Below, piece after piece: positions 1-9,665 of a stretch of DNA of 64,000 nucleotides. The position numbers and the translations under genes are program-made. The notes under the pieces were generated by a model. The model saw only the letters and a program-made list of their open reading frames with translations. It was not told the DNA's origin and ran no database searches. The DNA is from Streptomyces sp. NBC_01497 (GTDB lineage: Bacteria; Actinomycetota; Actinomycetes; Streptomycetales; Streptomycetaceae): positions 186,001 through 250,000 of the forward strand of contig NZ_CP109428.1 of NCBI RefSeq assembly GCF_036250695.1, in the 5' to 3' direction. Positions within the stretch are counted from its first letter, which is position 1; each line of letters starts with the position of its first letter.

Positions 1-951
1 TCCAGGGTGCGGCCGTTCCTTGCGCACGATCATCCTCAGACCCTCGGGCCAGCCGTCGAGGACGTCGCCGTCGAGTCCGGCAACCCAGGCGCCGTCGCGG
101 ATCTCGCCATCGGGTTCGACGGCCGGTGTCCAGGCCGCGGCCGGCATCTTGAGGACGGCCTGGTGGAGGGTGTCGGTGATGGTCATGCGCACCGAGTAGG
201 ACAGCCACCGGCCGCGCTGGGCGAGCCAGTCGACGAACGCATGAGTGCCGCCGTCGGAGTCGGTGCGGATCAGCGTGTGCCGTCTGCGCCGGTACTTCTT
301 GGGGAGCTGCGCCAGGGCGAGTTGGGCGGTGGTGATGTGGTCGGCGACGGTGTTGGAGCCTGCGTTGCCGGGCCTGAGCAGACCGGCGGCGGGTTCTCCG
401 AACCCGCCGCGGCCGTGGTCGACGAACGCCACCAGCGGGTGGTGGCCGTAGGTTTTCTTCCAGGTGGCGGCGGCGTCCTGCCTCTCGGAGTGGGCCAGGA
501 CGAGGACGCCGTCGATGCCCACGGTCACCTGCCCGCCGGCATCAGGCGCCTCCCGGCCGGTCAACTTCCATCCTCGATTGCGGACTTCGAAGCGGGCCTG
601 CCGAAGCGCGGTCAGGGACCGCTGCCCGCCCGAGGCGAGGGTGTCGATGAGGCGGGAGACTGTCGGGTCGGAGGCCACCGGACCGAACGCTGCGGGCTCG
701 GCGCGCAGCATGCCCACATCGGCCAGGCAGTCCCAGCCGAGGGCGACCGCGAGCGCCACGTCCGGCAGGATCTTGCCCGGGTCGTGCACCGCCCGCGGCT
801 TGCGCCACGGCGCGAGCGCCACCGATATCGCCGTGTCCAGGCCCGACTTACGGACTGTCTCCAACAGCAGCACCGCCCCGGCCTGGGCGACCACACCACG
901 ACCGCTGCCCTCGACGCTGACATGCGGGTAACACCCGATACGCTTCTTCAC
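1..951 (-). CDS. IS1380 family transposase, C-terminus beyond window edge
   Basis: The reverse frame is open from a GTG at 949-951 to the window edge. It begins VKKRIGCYPHVSVEGSGRG, followed by VVAQAGAVLLLETVRKSGLD, which is the characteristic IS1380 N-terminus. Later blocks (VTVGIDGVLVLAHSERQDAA, KTYGHHPLVAFVDHG, AGLLRPGNAGSNTVADH) match the DDE core of the family. About 317 residues are visible; the family usually has 450-480, so the end lies outside the window. No frameshift is seen in the visible part. A second, decayed member of the family lies at about 43.4-45.1 kb on the other strand. The element end upstream of the start (about 960-1080) was not defined. Confidence 0.85.
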   Translation of the reverse strand, partial: MKKRIGCYPHVSVEGSGRGVVAQAGAVLLLETVRKSGLDTAISVALAPWRKPRAVHDPGKILPDVALAVALGWDCLADVGMLRAEPAAFGPVASDPTVSRLIDTLASGGQRSLTALRQARFEVRNRGWKLTGREAPDAGGQVTVGIDGVLVLAHSERQDAAATWKKTYGHHPLVAFVDHGRGGFGEPAAGLLRPGNAGSNTVADHITTAQLALAQLPKKYRRRRHTLIRTDSDGGTHAFVDWLAQRGRWLSYSVRMTITDTLHQAVLKMPAAAWTPAVEPDGEIRDGAWVAGLDGDVLDGWPEGLRMIVRKERPHPG

Positions 952-1303
952 CTGGGAAGTGCCTCCGACGGTGGCGGGAGCAAGGGCCTCAACAACCCTT
1001 ACTCTCGCTGGTCAGAGGCACTTTCTGCCGCCCTGATCACCTGCCGGACAGCGCGCTTCATGAAAGCGCGAGGCTAACGAGATCATGACCTATCGCGGCC
1101 CTTGCCATACCCGTCCGTCAGGTCGGTTCGTGACGGGGCGCGGCCCGGCGGCTGGTCGCCTGCTCTGAAGAGCCTCATGAGTCACCCAGCGCCGCTGGCT
1201 ATCGACGTGGACCTTCGGGCTGCCATGCAGGAGCGCGATCTAGTGCCGCATCAGGCAACGTTCGCCTCGTTGTGGGAAAACAGTTGGTAGCTGTCGGCGC
1301 TGC

Positions 1304-1570
1304 GTGGATACCGTCGCGGTGTTCTCCGACGCTGACGCCGCCGCGCCATACGACCTGCTGAACCCGTGGGACCCCCTGCGGTGGCCCAGCGACGGTTTCT
1401 ATGACGAGTTGGTCATGGCTGCGGGCTCGGTCCTGGACGTTGGCTGCGGTACCGGCTCCATGCTGCACCGGGCACGTGAAAACGGTCATACCGGCCCTCT
1501 CGTCGGCCTCGATCCGGACCGTGCCGCACTTGCCCGGGCCCGGCGCCGCACCGATATCGAGTGGGTCTAA
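1304..1570 (+). pseudogene. SAM-dependent methyltransferase, 5' part (gene split by ISAzo13 element)
   Basis: GTG start at 1304. The 88 residues contain the class I methyltransferase motif I, VLDVGCGTGSM, and the following acidic strand GLDPDRAALARARRR, which binds S-adenosylmethionine. The frame ends at TAA (1568-1570), which is also the left copy of the 3-bp target duplication of the inserted element. The rest of the gene resumes at 3269. Joined, the two halves give about 247 residues, normal for a small class I methyltransferase. The substrate cannot be inferred. Removing the element with one TAA still leaves an in-frame stop, so the junction is either slightly altered or the gene was already broken. 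Confidence 0.8.
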
Positions 1571-3264
1571 GGGCTTGCAGATCATTAACACGTTGTCTTG
1601 ATCATGCTGGGGTCGTTGGTCAGGTATCGAACCCGCGACTGGAGGGCTGTGAGGGCGGAGGGCGGCGTGGCCGCCGGGGAGATGACGATACTGCGCGCCT
1701 TGAGCAGTGTCCTGATCTTCCGCAAGGTGCGGTGCATGGCGGCCCGGCTGCTGTCGAACAGCACCGCAAGGGGTTCTGCGGCCAAGGCGAGCCGCAGGTG
1801 AAGAACGGCCGCCAGGACCTGATCGGGGAAGGAGAGCCGGGGCGGCCGGCCGCGCTTGAGGTCGCCATCGACGGCCAAAGTGTCGATGAGATCGCTCAGT
1901 TGCTGCCGAGACATGCCGGTCAGTACGGGGTCGGACAGCAGAGCACGGTCCCACTCCGGGGCTGGCTTGTGCGGAGCGCGGGGCGCTGGGACGGCAGGGC
2001 GCGGCTGGGGGTGCAGGTCATAGTTCCAGTCGCCGTGGAAGGCGTGTCGGGTCAGAGGCAGGGCCGCCATCTCCGCGTCGTCGATCTGGACTCCGGTGGG
2101 GTAGATGTTGGTGTCCAGCTCGGCCGTGACGCGCAGTCCAGTGCGAGTGGCGGTCGCGGCGATGGACTGGACAATGACTTCGTGGCTGGTCAGCGGGCGG
2201 CCACGCCAGTTCAGGGTGATGTGTGAGAAGAGCCGGTGCTCGATTTTGTTCCACTTAGATGTGCCCGGCGGCAGGTGGCATACGGTGATCGTCAGTCCTG
2301 TTTCGGCAGCGAGCCGGGCGAGTTCGAGCTTCCAGGCCCGGGTGCGGTAGCCGTTCGAGCCGCCCGCGTCGGCGGTGATGAGCAGTCGCGTCGCCTGCGG
2401 GTAGACGGCCCGGCCCTGGCCGGACCACCAGCGGCGGATCGACTCAACGGCGAACGCGGCGGTGTCGTGATCGGTGCCCACGTTGACCCAGCCGGTGTTC
2501 GCCGCGAGATCGTAGATCCCATACGGGACGGCCTTGCCCAGCTGGGGGTCGGCGAAGTCATGGACGTTCACCGGCACCGGCTCAGCAGCAGTCCGCCACT
2601 GGCGGCCGTTGTTCTTGAACTCGCCGACGAGCTCCTTCTTCTTGGTGTCCACGCTGATCACCGGCTGACCGGTGTCCCTGTGATCACGGGCCTGCTCGTT
2701 GAGATAGCGGAACTGCTCTTCCCGGTCCGGATGTTGGCTTCCCTCAATGGTCTTGGCGTTGGCCTGCAGACTGAAACCCTCCTCCCGCAGCAGATCCGCG
2801 ACAGTGTCCGCACTGACTCTGTGACCGGCCCGGACTAGCTCCCGCGCCAGCGTGCGGGTCGACTTCACCGTCCACCGCAGCGGCGACATCGGATCACCAC
2901 GCTCGTCCGGCTCGACCAGCGCCAGCAGTGCCGGCCGCAGCCCCGGATCGAGATCTGCGACCCTCTTGCGGCCCCCGCCCGGCCGCCGCACCCGCCCCAG
3001 AGGCTCCTCGCCAGCCTCCAGCTCGAACACGCCCTTGCGGACCGTGGTCTCACTCACCGAGGCCACCCACGCGACGGCCCGAACACCACCGTGTCCCAGG
3101 ACACGGGCCTCTGCGGCCATCAGCAGCCGGCGCTGCCGCTCATCCAAATGCGGGAACAACACCACAAACCTCATGGCGAGTTGAGTAAGGATCTCGTCCG
3201 GGATGCGCATACCACATCAACGAGCCATGGGACGGGAAGCAACACGTTGATGATCTGCAAGCCC
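1571..3264 (-). mobile_element. ISAzo13-type insertion sequence with intact ends
   Basis: The element is 1694 bp. Its ends are inverted repeats beginning GGGCTTGCAGATCAT, extending about 25 bp with three mismatches. It is flanked by direct TAA repeats at 1568-1570 and 3265-3267. It carries one long transposase gene on the minus strand and interrupts a methyltransferase gene. Intact repeats, target duplication and an open transposase frame suggest a recent insertion compared with most other IS copies here. Confidence 0.85.
1585..3210 (-). CDS. ISAzo13 family transposase
   Basis: A 541-residue protein starting at ATG 3210. The N-terminal part is helix-turn-helix-like (VAWVASVSETTVRKG). The central catalytic region contains the acidic blocks PVISVDTKKKELVG, LLITADAGGSNGYR and GTSKWNKIEHRLFSHI, which are typical ISAzo13 DDE motifs (D, D, E). 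A C-terminal extension after about residue 420 is alanine- and arginine-rich. No frameshift is seen. It should act on the inverted repeats that bound the element. Identification rests on motif recognition without a database search. Confidence 0.85.
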   Translation of the reverse strand: MRIPDEILTQLAMRFVVLFPHLDERQRRLLMAAEARVLGHGGVRAVAWVASVSETTVRKGVFELEAGEEPLGRVRRPGGGRKRVADLDPGLRPALLALVEPDERGDPMSPLRWTVKSTRTLARELVRAGHRVSADTVADLLREEGFSLQANAKTIEGSQHPDREEQFRYLNEQARDHRDTGQPVISVDTKKKELVGEFKNNGRQWRTAAEPVPVNVHDFADPQLGKAVPYGIYDLAANTGWVNVGTDHDTAAFAVESIRRWWSGQGRAVYPQATRLLITADAGGSNGYRTRAWKLELARLAAETGLTITVCHLPPGTSKWNKIEHRLFSHITLNWRGRPLTSHEVIVQSIAATATRTGLRVTAELDTNIYPTGVQIDDAEMAALPLTRHAFHGDWNYDLHPQPRPAVPAPRAPHKPAPEWDRALLSDPVLTGMSRQQLSDLIDTLAVDGDLKRGRPPRLSFPDQVLAAVLHLRLALAAEPLAVLFDSSRAAMHRTLRKIRTLLKARSIVISPAATPPSALTALQSRVRYLTNDPSMIKTTC

Positions 3265-3268
3265 TAAG

Positions 3269-3748
3269 GGCACTGCGGCGGACGCGGAGTGGAACGCCGA
3301 GTTCGGCCTCGCAACGATGGCCAGCCATGCGTTCCAATGCCTCCTTACCGACCGCGATCTGCGTGCCTCGCTGGTGGCGATTCACGCCGCACTTCGACCG
3401 GGTGCCCACTTCGCCTTCGAGACCCGTCATCCGCAAGCACGTGCCTGGGAGAACTGGACCCCTTCGAACGCAACCGATATCACCGACACATACGGCCGTG
3501 CCCTGCGCGTCTGGCACGAGATCGACTCGGTCACCGATGACGTGGTCACCTTCACTGAGACGACGGCAGCGCCCGACGGCGCCGTGCTGCGCGTCGACCG
3601 CACAAGCCTGCGCTTCTACGACGTCACGACTCTCGTCGCTCTGCTCGTAGAAACGGGGTTCGAGGTCGAGACCCGGTTCGGGGACTGGAATCGAGGGCCC
3701 GTCACCGGTACGAGCCAGGAGATCATCACGATCGCCCGCCGGACATAG
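3269..3748 (+). pseudogene. SAM-dependent methyltransferase, 3' part
   Basis: This frame continues the methyltransferase interrupted at 1570. It begins GTAADAEWNAEFGLATMASH and runs 159 residues to TAG at 3746-3748. The segment LVAIHAALRPGAHFAFETRH corresponds to motifs III-IV of class I methyltransferases, and the C-terminus (LVALLVETGFEVETRFGDW) is the usual fold-closing strand. It has no start codon or ribosome binding site of its own. An internal ATG at 3317 could allow a fragment to be made, but that fragment would lack the SAM-binding motif. Confidence 0.8.
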
Positions 3749-3824
3749 CGCAGTCAGGTCCGCCGTGCCAAGCGTGTCGCCTCGTCAGCGCTACGGCCGA
3801 ATGGTGCCGGACCGTCATGCTGTC

Positions 3825-4724
3825 CCAGTGAGCCTTTTCCAACCTGCCTCAGCAGTCTGCCGGTTGGGCTGACAACAGGGTGAAGCCCCTGGTAGATGGG
3901 TTTTCGACCAAGAGAACCGTCTCCACCAGAGGCTTCGCATGCTTGTCTACCCGCCGGGCGTCAACGTGTCCAGCTCCACCCTGCGCTTCCTCGCGCAACA
4001 ACTGCGACGGCACCGCCGTGCGATCGGGTCCAGATGGCGGCGGCTGAGCGCGGGTCGCCAAGCCCTTCACGCACTCGCCCACCTGCGCGTGGGACACACC
4101 CACGCCCAGCTCGCTGCCGGATTCCGCGTCGGGACCACGACCGCCTACCGCTACGTCGCCAAGGCCGTCGACCTCCTGGCCGACCCCGCGCCCACCCTGG
4201 CCGACGCCGCCCGCACCGCGTCGATGAAAGCCTTCGTCCTACTGGACGGCACCCTGCTGCCGATCGACCGCATCGCGGCGGACCGCCCCTACTACTCCGG
4301 CAAACACAAGAAACACGGCATGAACGTCCAGGTCCTCACCCATCCCTTCGGCCGACCCCTATGGGTCTCGCCGACCCTGCCGGGCGCCGTCCACGACGTC
4401 CGCGCGGCCCGGGAACACGGCATCATCGACGCCCCCGCCCAAGCCGACACCCCCCTGCTGGGCGGACAAAGGCTACCCAGGAGCCGCCGGCACCGTCCGC
4501 ATCCCGTACTGGGGGCGACGGGACAACCTTTCAGCAGGTCAACAGGCAGCGAACCGCTCTCACGCCAAGATTCGCGCACTCATCGAACACGCCATGGCCA
4601 CCCTCAAGTCGTGGCGGCTCCTCCGCAAGCTGCGGTGCTCCACCACCCGGATCACCGCCTTCGTGCAAGCCGTCCTCACCCTACATCTGGCCAGCTCAGA
4701 GCGATGATGGAAAAGGCTCACTGG
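3825..4724 (+). mobile_element. IS5-like insertion sequence, copy 1
   Basis: The element is 900 bp and bounded by perfect 17-bp inverted repeats, CCAGTGAGCCTTTTCCA at 3825-3841 and its complement at 4708-4724. It contains one transposase in two overlapping frames. The right repeat abuts the first codon of the neighbouring IS630 gene and replaces its probable ATG with CTG. A second element of the same type lies at 28922-29821. No clear target duplication was found. Confidence 0.85.
3939..4707 (+). CDS. IS5 family (DDE_Tnp_4 type) transposase read in two frames
   Basis: The first frame starts at 3939 (LVYPPGVNVSSSTLRFLAQQ). It carries an HTH (TYAQL-like region and GTTTAYRYVAKAVDLL) and the first DDE block FVLLDGTLLPIDRI. 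It then needs a +1 shift at about 4452-4455, in ACC CCC CTG CTG, to continue as CWADKGYQGAAGTVRIPYWG and finish with ATLKSWRLLRKLRCSTTRIT, ending at TGA 4705-4707. The second copy of this element has the same frame change at the same codons (CAC CCC CTG CTG). This suggests programmed +1 frameshifting at CCC-C, or a defect inherited by both copies. All family blocks are otherwise present. Confidence 0.75.
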
Positions 4725-5853
4725 CAGAACGAGTACGCGTCCGTGAGATCGATAACGACGAGGGGCAGTGTCTGTTGCGGCCCGTCCGCAGAGGCAGCGG
4801 GACAGTGGTGACCTGGCGACGGGCCCAAATGGTGCTCTTGTCCGCGCAGGGCATGGCGGTGGCAAAGATCGCCGAGGTCACCTTCACCAGCGCCGACCAT
4901 GTCCGGGATGTGACCACAACTTCAACGCCGACGGTTTCGACTCCCTGTATCCGAAGTACAAGGGCGGGCGACCGAGGACATTTACGCTGCCAGAGCGGCG
5001 TGAGATCAAGAAGATCGCGAAGTCCAAGCCGTCCGAGCATGACTTGCCGTTCTCCACCTGGAGCCTCACCAAACTGGCAGGCTTCCTGGTTGCCGAGGGG
5101 GTGGTCGACGACATCAGCCACGAGGGCCTGCTCATTTTGCTCAGCGAGGAAGGCGTCTCTTTTCAACGCCTGAAGACCTGGAAGACCTCCCCCGACCCCG
5201 ACTACGCGGCCAAGAAGGCGCGTATCGAACACCTCTACGCGATCGCCGACGGCGAAGTCATACCGGAGAACCAAGAGCCCGAAGTCGTCTTGTGCATGGA
5301 TGAGTTCGGACCGCTGAACCTGATGCCCCACCCTGGCCGGCAGTGGGTCGAACGTGGTGGCAAGCACAAGGACCCCAACCGGGAGCCGCGCCGCAGGCGG
5401 CGGGCGACATACAACCGCTACGGCGGAGTACGTCACCTCTTCGCCGCCTACGACCTGGCCAAGGACAAGCTCTACAGCCACATCAAGCCGGTCAAGAAGC
5501 GCAGCCAGTTCCTCGAGTTCTGCCGCTACCTGCGCACCCTCTACCCGCCGACGGTACGGATCGCGATCGTCTGCGACAACTTCTCCCCGCACCTGACGAC
5601 GAAGAGATGCCAGCGCGTCGGCACCTGGGCTGCGGCCAACAACGTCGAGAGCGCCCACACGCCGACCAACAGCTCCTGGCTGAACCGGATCGAGGCCCAG
5701 CTCACCGCGCTGCGCTACTTCACCCTCGACGGCACCGACCACGCCACCCACAAGGAACAGGGCAGCATGATCCGCCGCTACATCCCCTGGCGAAACCGCC
5801 ATACCGACGACCGGCACCTACGCACCGTTGTCGACAGGGCAAACGTTGCCTGA
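4721..5853 (+). pseudogene. IS630 family transposase, copy 1, frameshifted and start lost
   Basis: The N-terminal frame reads LAERVRVREIDNDEGQ from 4721, where CTG stands at the expected ATG because the IS5 repeat ends there. The first 64 codons (HTH region, QGMAVAKIAEVTFTSADHVRDV) are followed by a one-base loss near 4913. The rest continues in another frame from NFNADGFDSLYPKYKGGRPRTF to the stop at 5853. The DDE residues are visible in VLCMDEFGPL, IAIVCDNFSPH and SSWLNRIEAQ. With both start and frame damaged, a functional product is unlikely. A 158-bp element of the CTAG family begins 8 bp after the stop. Confidence 0.85.
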
Positions 5854-5861
5854 TGCTGCAC

Positions 5862-6019
5862 TAAGCGTTGTCCCGTAACTCAGGGCAGAGGTCGGTAGGT
5901 CATCACAAGCAGATCTGATTGTCCGGTTGCGCCCCGAATCGCGACCTAAACCGGATCCTGAACAAGTAGGTCGAACCGGACATCGGCAAGCGGTGTCCAG
6001 AGTTACGGGACAGCCCTTA
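5862..6019 (-). mobile_element. 158-bp CTAG-type MITE, copy 1
   Basis: Minus orientation. The left end is TA+AGCGTTGTCCCGTAACTC and the right end reads GAGTTACGGGACAGCCCT+TA. The outside bases make C-TA...TA-G, as expected for a TA duplication in CTAG. Inside is a shorter inverted pair, TGTCCGGTT and AACCGGACA. It has no reading frame of its own. It lies 8 bp after the stop of the IS630 copy 1 gene. Confidence 0.9.
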
Positions 6020-6253
6020 GACGGCATGGAGTCCTGGCAGGCCGAGCAACTATCGCGCCGAAAGCAAGACCGGCCGCGAGGAAACGGTGGACGCATGCAG
6101 GGATCCGCGCTGCGAGTCTACAATTGGCCACACCGGTTGCAGACCACCTCTTTCGGGTCGCCCGAGTCTGGTTACCGTCGCGATCGGTCCATTGCCAGCC
6201 GCAACCGTCGACAGTTCCACTGGCGAGTCCCTGCTGTCTGCAGGCCGCCATCA

Positions 6254-6685
6254 CTACGGACAGGCAAACGTCTCAATGTGATCGAGTGCCATGTCGAGGG
6301 CTATCCTCATCGGCCTAGCATCACGCGCAGTACGCATGAGGAGGTATCCGCCTTGCATGGCTGCCATCAGGCCGGTCGCGAGGTCCTCCGCGCCAATGTC
6401 ATTTCTCAGCGTACCTTCATGCTGCATACGCATCAGTCCCGCTGCGATGAGGTCCCTCCAGGCTTTAAACCCCTCCGCGAGCGCGGTGCGTTCATCAGCG
6501 TCGACTGGGGCAAGTGCAACTATCGATCCGATGTCGCCGCCAAAGCTTCCTTGCTGCACGTCGAGTTCAACGAGTTCCTCAGCCCATCGACGTAGCTCTC
6601 CAATGGTTCTCAGCCCCCCCAAGGATCGCCTCTCACGCTCAAGCAATTCGCGTACCTGCAAGGCGACAACCCCGCGCACCAGAAT
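6254..6685 (-). pseudogene. TetR-type regulator, C-terminal ligand domain only
   Basis: From LVRGVVALQVRELLERERRSL to the stop at 6254 the sequence follows the ligand-binding half of the intact TetR protein encoded at 7396-8049. The shared block is ATGLMAAMQGGYLLMRTARD / ATSLMAALQGGYLLAQTSRD, followed by MRIALDMALDHIETFACP. The upstream frame (to 6838) has no helix-turn-helix and does not resemble a TetR N-terminus. The DNA-binding half is therefore missing, probably by deletion. It is a tandem paralogue of the next gene. Confidence 0.75.
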
Positions 6686-6839
6686 ATCCTCACCCGTAGA
6701 TACCGATAGGGTCATAGCAGGCCAGGTTCCTTCGGTACATAAACGCCAAAAGAACGTCCTTGCCCTTTTCAAGCACTGCCGAATTAGGGGGTCCATGATA
6801 TGGATCCTCACCTGACTCTGTGGCCTGAAAGCCCGCATT

Positions 6840-7395
6840 GTTCAGCCCTGTCAAGAGCATTTCATGCGGCAATCACATTCTCGGTCCCCAGCTCTACAGC
6901 ACAGACTGGACCATAGAGTCCCACTTTACCAGCACTCAAACGCCCACGTCTCACGAGCCGGAACATCGAGGAGGTCCCTGGTCCGCCGGCCTGCGCTCTC
7001 GCTGAGGCAGCCACCGCGAGCTGTGTTCAGCGTCCTACTGAAGGGCCTTGCCGCAGGCGGTCGACTGACGCAAACCACAATCCGGGGTCTCACATCGCTT
7101 CAGGGAATCATCTGGTGCATACCAGGTCACAAGAGTAGGGAATAATCGGCCCTCGCACTGTCGGCCGCAGTACGTGATGACAACCGGTCATCCTGCAAGC
7201 GGAGTCTGGTTGAACAAACCGGTCTACGATGCCGCCCTTGACTGCCCGGCACCACTAGCGACTGCCGTGCACGAGCTCGACCGAGAGAATGCTCCACAGC
7301 CCCGCGACACGTGGCGGCGCACGGGCGCCGCTCACGCCGGCGTGCGAGCCGCACAGGCGTCAGGCCCACACCCTGGCGCCTTGAACCACATGTCG
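6840..7395. other. Intergenic stretch without recognised gene
   Basis: I see no family-like frame in either direction here. The segment separates the eroded TetR gene from the intact one and probably holds deletion debris. Confidence 0.5.
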
Positions 7396-8049
7396 CTACA
7401 GGACGCTCTCCCCGGACCTAGACTTCACTGCATACAGTTTGACGTGGTCAATGGCCATGTCAAGGGCCACCTTCATAGGGGTGACATCGCGGGACGTCTG
7501 GGCTAGTAGGTAGCCCCCCTGCAGGGCAGCCATGAGGCTGGTCGCAAGCTTGTCAGGGTCGGCGTCCGGCCGAAGAGTGCCTGAATCCCGCATGCGGGTC
7601 AGGCCCCTGACCAGCAGCCCGAGCCACTCTCCGAAGTGGCCTGCGAACGCTAGGCGCACTTCGTCATCACCATCTACCAGTTCACTGGCCAGTGAACCCA
7701 ATGGGCATCCGTACGCGCCGCCACGCAGCGCATTGCGCTGGACGAGCGCGTCACGCCATCTTTCGAGACCCCGCAGAGAATTGAGACGTTCCAATTGCTG
7801 CCGCTGCCGCTCGATCAGCTCGGTGGCCTGAAGCTCAATGACCTGGGAGACTAGGAGCTCTTTGTCGGGAAAGTGGCGGTACAGCTGTGACTTACTGGTG
7901 GCACTAGCCGCTCGGACGTGGTCGAGTGTCGTCGCCGCAACACCCTTGACATGCATGAGGTCCGCGGCCGCACGGAGGATCCGGTCCCTTGTGACCATGC
8001 CCCGTGCCGTGAGCCGCGACGCCTCAGTTCTTGTCTCCCGTTCCGCCAC
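7396..8049 (-). CDS. TetR family transcriptional regulator
   Basis: 217 residues from a GTG at 8047-8049; ATG 7993-7995 (MVTRDRILRAAADL) is an alternative start. The N-terminal helix-turn-helix is clear at about residues 25-65 (RDRILRAAADLMHVKGVAATT, LDHVRAASATSKSQLYRHFPDKELL). The C-terminal ligand domain resembles the TetR_C type found with small-molecule sensors. Such proteins are usually repressors of a neighbouring gene, but no transporter or enzyme lies beside it. The closest neighbours are a TetR remnant downstream and a sigma factor gene upstream in the same direction. Candidate operator sequences lie just upstream of the start (8077-8106). Confidence 0.9.
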   Translation of the reverse strand: MAERETRTEASRLTARGMVTRDRILRAAADLMHVKGVAATTLDHVRAASATSKSQLYRHFPDKELLVSQVIELQATELIERQRQQLERLNSLRGLERWRDALVQRNALRGGAYGCPLGSLASELVDGDDEVRLAFAGHFGEWLGLLVRGLTRMRDSGTLRPDADPDKLATSLMAALQGGYLLAQTSRDVTPMKVALDMAIDHVKLYAVKSRSGESVL

Positions 8050-8076
8050 AGGTCAAGGCTACCCCGACCACCGACG

Positions 8077-8106
8077 GGTGGCACTATAAAGTGGACTAAA
8101 AGGTCC
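8077..8106. promoter_or_regulatory. Candidate operator region upstream of tetR gene
   Basis: Two motifs lie side by side: GGTGGCACTATA (8077-8088) and the near-palindrome GGACTAAAAGGTCC (8093-8106). The first recurs as both arms of a palindrome at 36100-36132. The second resembles GGACTATTAGGTCC at 47012-47025. The position 30-60 bp before a TetR start fits autoregulation, but binding is inferred only from repetition and symmetry. Confidence 0.4.
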
Positions 8107-8253
8107 GGTTGTAGCTGCGGAGCCCGATCGCGGTGAGGGCCGCATCGTGGGTCAATCGATGCGAGAGACAAGGCCTCTCACCTCGACAGCCTTAACGCTG
8201 CTTCCCGGGCCGACTCTTGCCGCCCGAGTTACGCAGTCCCCTACTTAAGGGAC

Positions 8254-8880
8254 TCATAATAATCTCGGCTGGGGGGCGATGTGCCCGTCAGCAACTAGCC
8301 GGGCACGTAGCTTCTTCCGCGCGTCGAACATGCACTTGTAGACTGCATTCCTATTGGTGTCAAGCTCGTCAATCAGAGCATCAACCGGATCACCATTGAC
8401 GATCAGTGCAGTGAAGATCCTTCGCTGCCGTTCACTGAGCACCGTCTCCACTGCCCTGCGAAGCGCAACCAATAGCTCCCGCGCCTCCACCTCACCTGCA
8501 GGGTCAAAGCCAGGTCGATCCGGGAGACCGATCCATTGGTCCAGATCAAACGCTACTCGTTTCTTCCTCCAATGATGTCTGCCGAGCTTGGTCGAAATCT
8601 CTAGTACGACAAACTTGAACGCCCACGTCGTGAACTGGCTATCACCACGGAAGCCATCAACCTTCGCAATAATACGCATAAGGGCATCGGCTGCTGCCTG
8701 ATGCGCCAGATCCGTCAGCTCCGGTCCATAAATTCGGTAGGCTGGCCCACGCCGAAAGGCCTCACCCAGGGCGATACGGAGCAGCAGCGCGTGGAGTTGC
8801 CTGCATGCCAGCTCATAACGCGGATTGCCTTCTTTGAGCACGTCTGCCCAGTCGGTCGCATTTGAATCAATCGAATGCAC
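8254..8880 (-). CDS. RNA polymerase sigma-70 family (ECF-like) sigma factor
   Basis: 208 residues from GTG 8878-8880, preceded by AGAAGGGA with good spacing. Region 2 is visible at about residues 50-115 (LTDLAHQAAADALMRIIAKVDGF, SQFTTWAFKFVVLEISTKLGR). Region 4 lies at about 145-195 (LSERQRRIFTALIVNGDPVDALIDEL, NRNAVYKCMFDARKKLRARL). The zinc-binding anti-sigma partner often found beside such genes is absent, so its control is unknown. The HTH (ALIDELDTNRNAVYKCMFDARKKLR) is similar to sigma factors that act with a separately encoded anti-sigma protein, but this is inference. Confidence 0.85.
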   Translation of the reverse strand: MHSIDSNATDWADVLKEGNPRYELACRQLHALLLRIALGEAFRRGPAYRIYGPELTDLAHQAAADALMRIIAKVDGFRGDSQFTTWAFKFVVLEISTKLGRHHWRKKRVAFDLDQWIGLPDRPGFDPAGEVEARELLVALRRAVETVLSERQRRIFTALIVNGDPVDALIDELDTNRNAVYKCMFDARKKLRARLVADGHIAPQPRLL

Positions 8881-9665
8881 CTAGCATCCCTTCTCGGCAC
8901 GTCCCCAGAACGGATGGGCTGGGTTCCGCGGTATCGACAGAAACATGCGTGCCCCCCGCGACCCATGCTGATGGCTGAGTACTCTCAGTCGACCACGCAG
9001 GCATCTATTTTAGATCTACGAGCACTGAACAGTGCGAAGGCTGAAAGGAGCCGATAATGCCCCACTCACACATTCACTTGCACTCTGACCGGTCATCAGC
9101 TCGCGAAGGGAATCAACGCATGCCACAAAAGAGCTCGGGAGATTAATTTCCACTAATCGAATCGTCAGTCACAGGCCACGGGAGCGGGCATACCGATCCT
9201 GCATGGACCACCGGCCGAAAAGGCTCCGATGCGCGCGGGCGAGCAACCCGAACCTACCTTCCTGCTGATGGGCGCCAACTCCAGAGACCCGCACTGATCA
9301 TTGAGAGGGGGAGGGTGGGCAATGGCGTCCGCCTGAGCCGGCCGGTCTCCGCGGCCCCATCTTCGAGACCGCCTGGACGAGTAGGGGGCGGTAGCACAGG
9401 CCGGCGTCAGGCACCATCCGAACGCATGAAGGAACCATCTGCCAGAGGGAGTGGCGAAGGATGAGGCCACTCCCTATAGACACCCCGTAGATTTACATGT
9501 GGGAGGATGGTGAGCAGCGATAAGTTTGGGATCAGGTTGTGACGCCTAGAACCCAGGCGCCGATCCGCAAGCGAAACCCTCCCACGCAGGGGGCTCGTAC
9601 TGCAGTGCTGTCAGGCAGACCTGATTACAACCTGCCTCCCCCCACCTCCACCCGGAAGGATCGTT
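8881..9665. other. 785-bp intergenic region
   Basis: No convincing gene. It lies between the divergently transcribed sigma factor and DUF5709 genes and must contain both promoters. The last 20 bp carry the ribosome binding site GGAAGGA (9654-9660) for the DUF5709 gene. Confidence 0.5.

Noticed and set aside
1585..2838. Plus-strand frames opposite the ISAzo13 transposase
   Set aside because: Shadows of the minus-strand gene; no independent motifs.
3896..5173. 425-codon frame joining IS5 and IS630 sequence
   Set aside because: It is a chance read-through: the first part is out of frame with the IS5 protein and only the IS630 N-terminus is real coding sequence.
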